Shown piece by piece: positions 60,387-64,000 of a stretch of 64,000 bases of DNA. Numbering within the stretch: the stretch's first letter is position 1; each line of letters opens with the position of its first letter. The stretch lies in NCBI RefSeq assembly GCF_008831285.2, contig NC_045140.1, positions 12,274,505-12,338,504 of the forward strand. Reading direction: 5' to 3'. The DNA comes from Nymphaea colorata. Its lineage: Eukaryota > Streptophyta > Magnoliopsida > Nymphaeales > Nymphaeaceae. The position numbers and the translations under genes are program-made. The notes beneath the pieces were generated by a model. The model did no database searches, was not told where the DNA came from, and saw only the letters and a list, made by a program, of their open reading frames with translations.

Positions 60387-60414
60387 GGGGGGGGGGGGTG
60401 CGGGAGGGGGGTAG
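60387..60414 (+). other. G-run, possible G-quadruplex
   Basis: A run of about 12 G, then TGCGGGAGGGGGGTAGG. Four or more G-tracts with short loops could form a G-quadruplex on the + strand. It interrupts the sequence directly upstream (on the minus strand) of the unrecognised exons. Confidence 0.6.
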
Positions 60415-60959
60415 GTTGTCCCTCTTATTTAAAAATAAAATAAAATAAAATTGACAACCAAAAATTTTTAGGAACGTGTTAGTACAAAGATATCTAGAAA
60501 AATAATACCTGGTTACAAAATCCACAACAGCAAAACCATATCTAGACTACAAAAGCATAAAAAATAAACAATAAAAAACTTTTGGCAAGTGAATAAAATT
60601 AAAATTGATAAACAAAATTAAAATTACCTGCACATGTTTCGGTGGAGAATGACGATTTAAGAGAACTTAAAATAGTTCCCAAGGAAAAGTACTTTTGTCA
60701 GGAAGTGTCAAGTATGTTCAATCTATTGCCTGCATGTAAAACTCATTATTTTGATACAAGTGAAACACATAAAGTAACATGAATAATTGAAAGAAACTCA
60801 TTTAAAGGATACTGTTCACCCAACTGACTGGCTTGCAAAAACAAAATATGTGTGTATTCTACTTACAGCCATCTGTTTCTTCCATTTTTTGTTTTTCCTT
60901 AAGTCCTTCATTTGAAGCTAGAAAAAAGTACAAAATCTTTCACTTAGATTATAAAGTTC

Positions 60960-63900
60960 AAATTGGAAGACCGTGGCAAGCCCTTTGGTGTGATGAGCAA
61001 CCAATTAAAAGAGGAAAAATCAAAGCTTGATGAAACTAGTTCATGGAGTGAAAACCTTGAATTATCAAGTTCTAGTCATAGCATAAATTTCAAGGAAGTA
61101 GCACAACCCGCCCAGATCTCTAACAGCAAATCTTTGTTTGAGAGACTCAATAAGCAACTCAAGGAATTTAGTACAATTTTTAGCCACGAAAATATCATCA
61201 ACATAAACTGGGATGACTGTTAAATATATTTTTGTTCCTGAAAATAAAGAGGCAAGTCTGTCATAGAACTTATATGACCAGGATGCAAGAGTGTCATTTT
61301 TGGCTCTTGAATTCATGCCCTTGGAGCCTGTTTTAAGCTATACAAGGCCTTGTTTAGCTTGCACACATAGGTACAGTTTCTCTATTAACACATCCTATTG
61401 GTTGAGACATGTAAACAGTCTTAGAAAGTTATTCATTTAAGAATGCATTGCTCACATCCAATTGTCCATCATTCCAACCACAAGCAGCAGCAAATCCAAG
61501 AATAATTCTAGTAGAGGTTGTTTAACCACATGACTAAACTTTTCACAAAAGTCCATCTCCTTCTTGAAGAAAGCTTTTGGCCACATGTCTGGACATATAT
61601 CTCTCAACTGTGCCATTTGACTTTCTTTTAATCTTGGAGACTGACTTGCATCATACATTTTGAATATTCTGTGGTGGCACGAGAGTCCATGGCTCATTCC
61701 TTTTTAGGGCTTGAATCCTTTTCCATGCCACAAAACAAAAGAGGATTTTTAATGTCCTCAAGGTAGGAAGCGGGTGCAGTTTCAGGTATACTACTCTCCA
61801 ACCATGGTTGTAGACAATGCATACTTGGACGCAAAGACTTTTGGTTTTCTAGGTCTATCAAGGTTCCTAATTATCATGGAATGAGTTTTCAGGTTTGTTG
61901 GGATGCTCTAGGTATAATGGCGGCATTATCAAGAACTGTTTGTTGTGCCAATGGTTCAGACTCATGAGGCATGTTATGACTAGAAGTTGACAATTCAAGG
62001 CTCTTTGGTTCTGGTTTAGAGGTATTTTGATCATTTTTGTATCATTGATCCTTTGTGGGTTTCATCACTACTCAATGGTAGGTTCTACCTATAGATGAGA
62101 ATGGGTCAGCCTTGTTCTCTTGGAGACGTGCCATCTCCTTACTTTTGTCAAAGCAAATTCATGCTTGTTGAAAACCATAACACTTGAAATAATGTCTTCG
62201 TGAGTCTCAACAGTGATGGGTTAATCTATACATCCCAAAAAAATATCTTCTAGACTAGCAGCCTGATTTATGTATTGTAAAGTCTTAAGTCTTTTGAAAA
62301 GAAGACAACCAAAGGTCCTCAAAAGGAGTAGTCAAGCTATTTTCCAAACATGCCTTCATTAGGACTTTGTTGATTTAGAATGGATGCGGTAGCCAATTAG
62401 CAAGACAAATTGCTGTAGAAAAAGGCATATGTCTAATGATGAGTTGGCATCCAGATATAAGCCATAAAAGTTATGGTGGTATCAACAATAGGTTATGCTT
62501 CCTTTCTCAGATCCTGTTTTGCTCTTGTCTGTGTGGGAAAGAATATTTATGGCCTATTTACGGGCTACTTAACCTCTTAATGAAAGATCAACTTTCATCT
62601 CCACCATCTGAGAAGGTATGTAAGTTGTTTTTCTACAAGTTTTTCAACAAACTATTTTAATCTTTTGAATGCATCTGATATGTCAGATTTTTCTTTTAAG
62701 CATGTAGACCCAAGTGAATCTAGAATAGGCTTCAAAAATATAATGCAAAATATATTTCTTCACATTCTGCAAACTAGAGATGGCCCACACATGACTAAAC
62801 ACAAGAGGCCGTAATTTAGAATAATCAACAAGTTTGAATAGAATTTTTTGCATTTTTCCACATTAACAAGCTGGACACATAAGTAAACTTATAATTATTA
62901 TGTGAAAAACCAAAATTTATAACAACCTTGTCAATAATGTTCAAACTAGCATGACAAAGTCTATAACACCAAGTATCAAAACTAGTATTCTCTACTACAA
63001 AGCAAATTTCAAACTTTTATTGAGAGCATTGATTTCTAACTTATAAAGACCATTCTCAGCCTCGCTACTAAAGTACTGCTGCCCTGAATTTTTTGTCATG
63101 TTTCTAATGTTGCTTGCAATCAAATTCAAACATTACTCCATTGCCTTTGGCAAATTTTTCCACAAAAAGAAATCTTTATTGACAGGAGGAACATAGATTT
63201 TATCCAACATAAATTTTGATCTACTACAACTAACAAAAGAGCTCCCAATGTTAGATGCTGACAAACATATCCCATTGCCAACTTTGACTGATAGTTTACC
63301 TTGATATTATGAGTAGGTGAAGAAAACATTTAGATTTGAACTGATAGATAAGACACACCAAAATCTTGGAAGACCATCTGAATCCATGTTTGTCGCAATA
63401 TCGGCACACCACCTAAATCCATGTTTACCATATGTTTGATGATTAAATCAGTCAAGACCTCTTGCTCTAAGTGGACCTCTACCTCCTCTATATCCTCGAT
63501 AGTTTTCATTGCCACTATTGCAAGAGCGAAAGAGAAACAACTTTTTTGACATATGTTCATTCGCAGATTCACAAAAAAAAAACCTTGTGAGGAAAGAAAG
63601 AACCTGCGTAATTTAGACATAAAATATGATTTCCTTGAATTAAAAATGGCACAAGAATGGAATTGTAATTGGAGGACAGGTGCCACAAGATATATATATT
63701 TCTATATGAAGTATAATATCATTAATTGAGAGATGCCTTTTAGCAATACTCAACTATTGCAGTTCATCATAGCAGTCTGCATGTATTCATTGATAGATTT
63801 ACTATGTTCTTTTAAGCTATAAAGTAGTTTTTTTAACTACATCACATGGGCTCTTGAATGAGCAGGATAGAAGTCATAATTTCAAAGCATTCTGCACCTC

Positions 63901-64000
63901 AAGTGATGTTTCCAAACCGGTGACTTGAGTGTGAATAGTGTTAGAAGGTGATGAGATGATCCAACTTAGGAGAAGCTCGTCATGATGTTGCCAAGTAACA
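60960..64000 (-). mobile_element. Ty1/copia retrotransposon, decayed, runs off the window
   Basis: Broken minus-strand frames keep the copia order from right to left. gag (UBN2) is at about 64000-63700. A Gly/Arg-rich linker and zinc-knuckle neighbourhood with ENYRGYRGGRGP-like text is at about 63540-63400. The protease/pre-integrase block near 63320-63000 reads GLYKLEINALN. An integrase N-domain (WCYRLCHASLNIIDKVVIN) is near 62990-62900. Reverse transcriptase spans about 61700-61060. The catalytic IPVYVDDIFVAKN is at about 61215-61177, and DGQLDVSNAFLNE is near 61475-61435. The 5' part lies beyond 64000. No LTR was seen at the left edge near 60960. Confidence 0.8.
61065..61316 (-). pseudogene. 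copia reverse transcriptase core
   Basis: KIYLTVIPVYVDDIFVAKN carries the YVDD catalytic pair, followed by FLELLIESLKQRFAVRDLGG and LCYFLEIYAMTR. This is the palm-to-thumb region of copia reverse transcriptase. Stops and shifts on both sides separate it from the fingers (ALYSLKQAPRA near 61350-61320). Confidence 0.85.

Noticed and set aside
1-64000. tRNA, rRNA, CRISPR arrays, bacterial-type operons or virus integrations
   Set aside because: No candidate with the needed structure was seen by eye on either strand. A tRNA scan would be the decisive test for small RNA genes.

Overview
The window looks like a stretch of repeat-rich, AT-rich nuclear genome from a seed plant, most likely an angiosperm. 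The evidence is an intronless CYP94-type cytochrome P450, a tau-class glutathione S-transferase with the family's single intron, plant PPR gene remains, and decayed plant copia, LINE, hAT and CACTA elements. The sequence alone does not name the species. I see no operons, rRNA genes, convincing tRNAs, CRISPR arrays or organelle-type gene content.

Only two genes look intact. The first is the P450 on the + strand (9305-10756), with a TATA-like box about 250 bp upstream. The second is the tau-class GST on the + strand (exons 35096-35407 and 38060-38410), whose 2.65 kb intron is filled with repeats. A third, unrecognised candidate is a set of three phase-compatible exons on the - strand (59838-60325), which may be a gene fragment.

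Layout from left to right. 1-9 kb is mostly non-coding, with an 84-bp in-frame tandem repeat at 5.8-6.15 kb and an orphan ORF at 6.26-6.99 kb. 9-11 kb holds the P450. 11.4-20 kb holds short tandem repeats, a copia gag relic, GATCCAAATC-type degenerate repeats and a LINE reverse-transcriptase relic. At 20.1-25.5 kb a PPR gene is broken by a 3.86 kb hAT transposon with a clear target-site duplication, then locally duplicated and partly inverted. 27.6-30 kb is a decayed + strand copia element. 30.3-31.0 kb is a 704-bp non-autonomous hAT element with an 8-bp duplication. 32.4-33.7 kb is a tandem array broken by (TA)n(GA)n microsatellites. 35-38.4 kb is the GST gene. 38.76-39.0 kb is a MITE-like element. 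39.1-42.6 kb is a - strand copia element. 42.8-49.13 kb is a decayed CACTA element with other sequences in its 3' half. 52.1-52.7 kb is a nearly perfect 235-bp-arm foldback. 54.07-57.71 kb is a probable solo LTR. 57.8-59.5 kb holds a purine-rich tract and repeat ends. 60.96-64 kb is a - strand copia element that runs off the window.

The two intact genes belong to families linked to oxygenation (P450) and glutathione conjugation (GST). They lie 24 kb apart in transposon-rich DNA, and nothing in the sequence shows that they work together. Most of the interest lies in the nested and rearranged repeats: the hAT/PPR rearrangement, the solo LTR, the internally deleted hAT derivative, the large hairpin and the unknown three-exon fragment.
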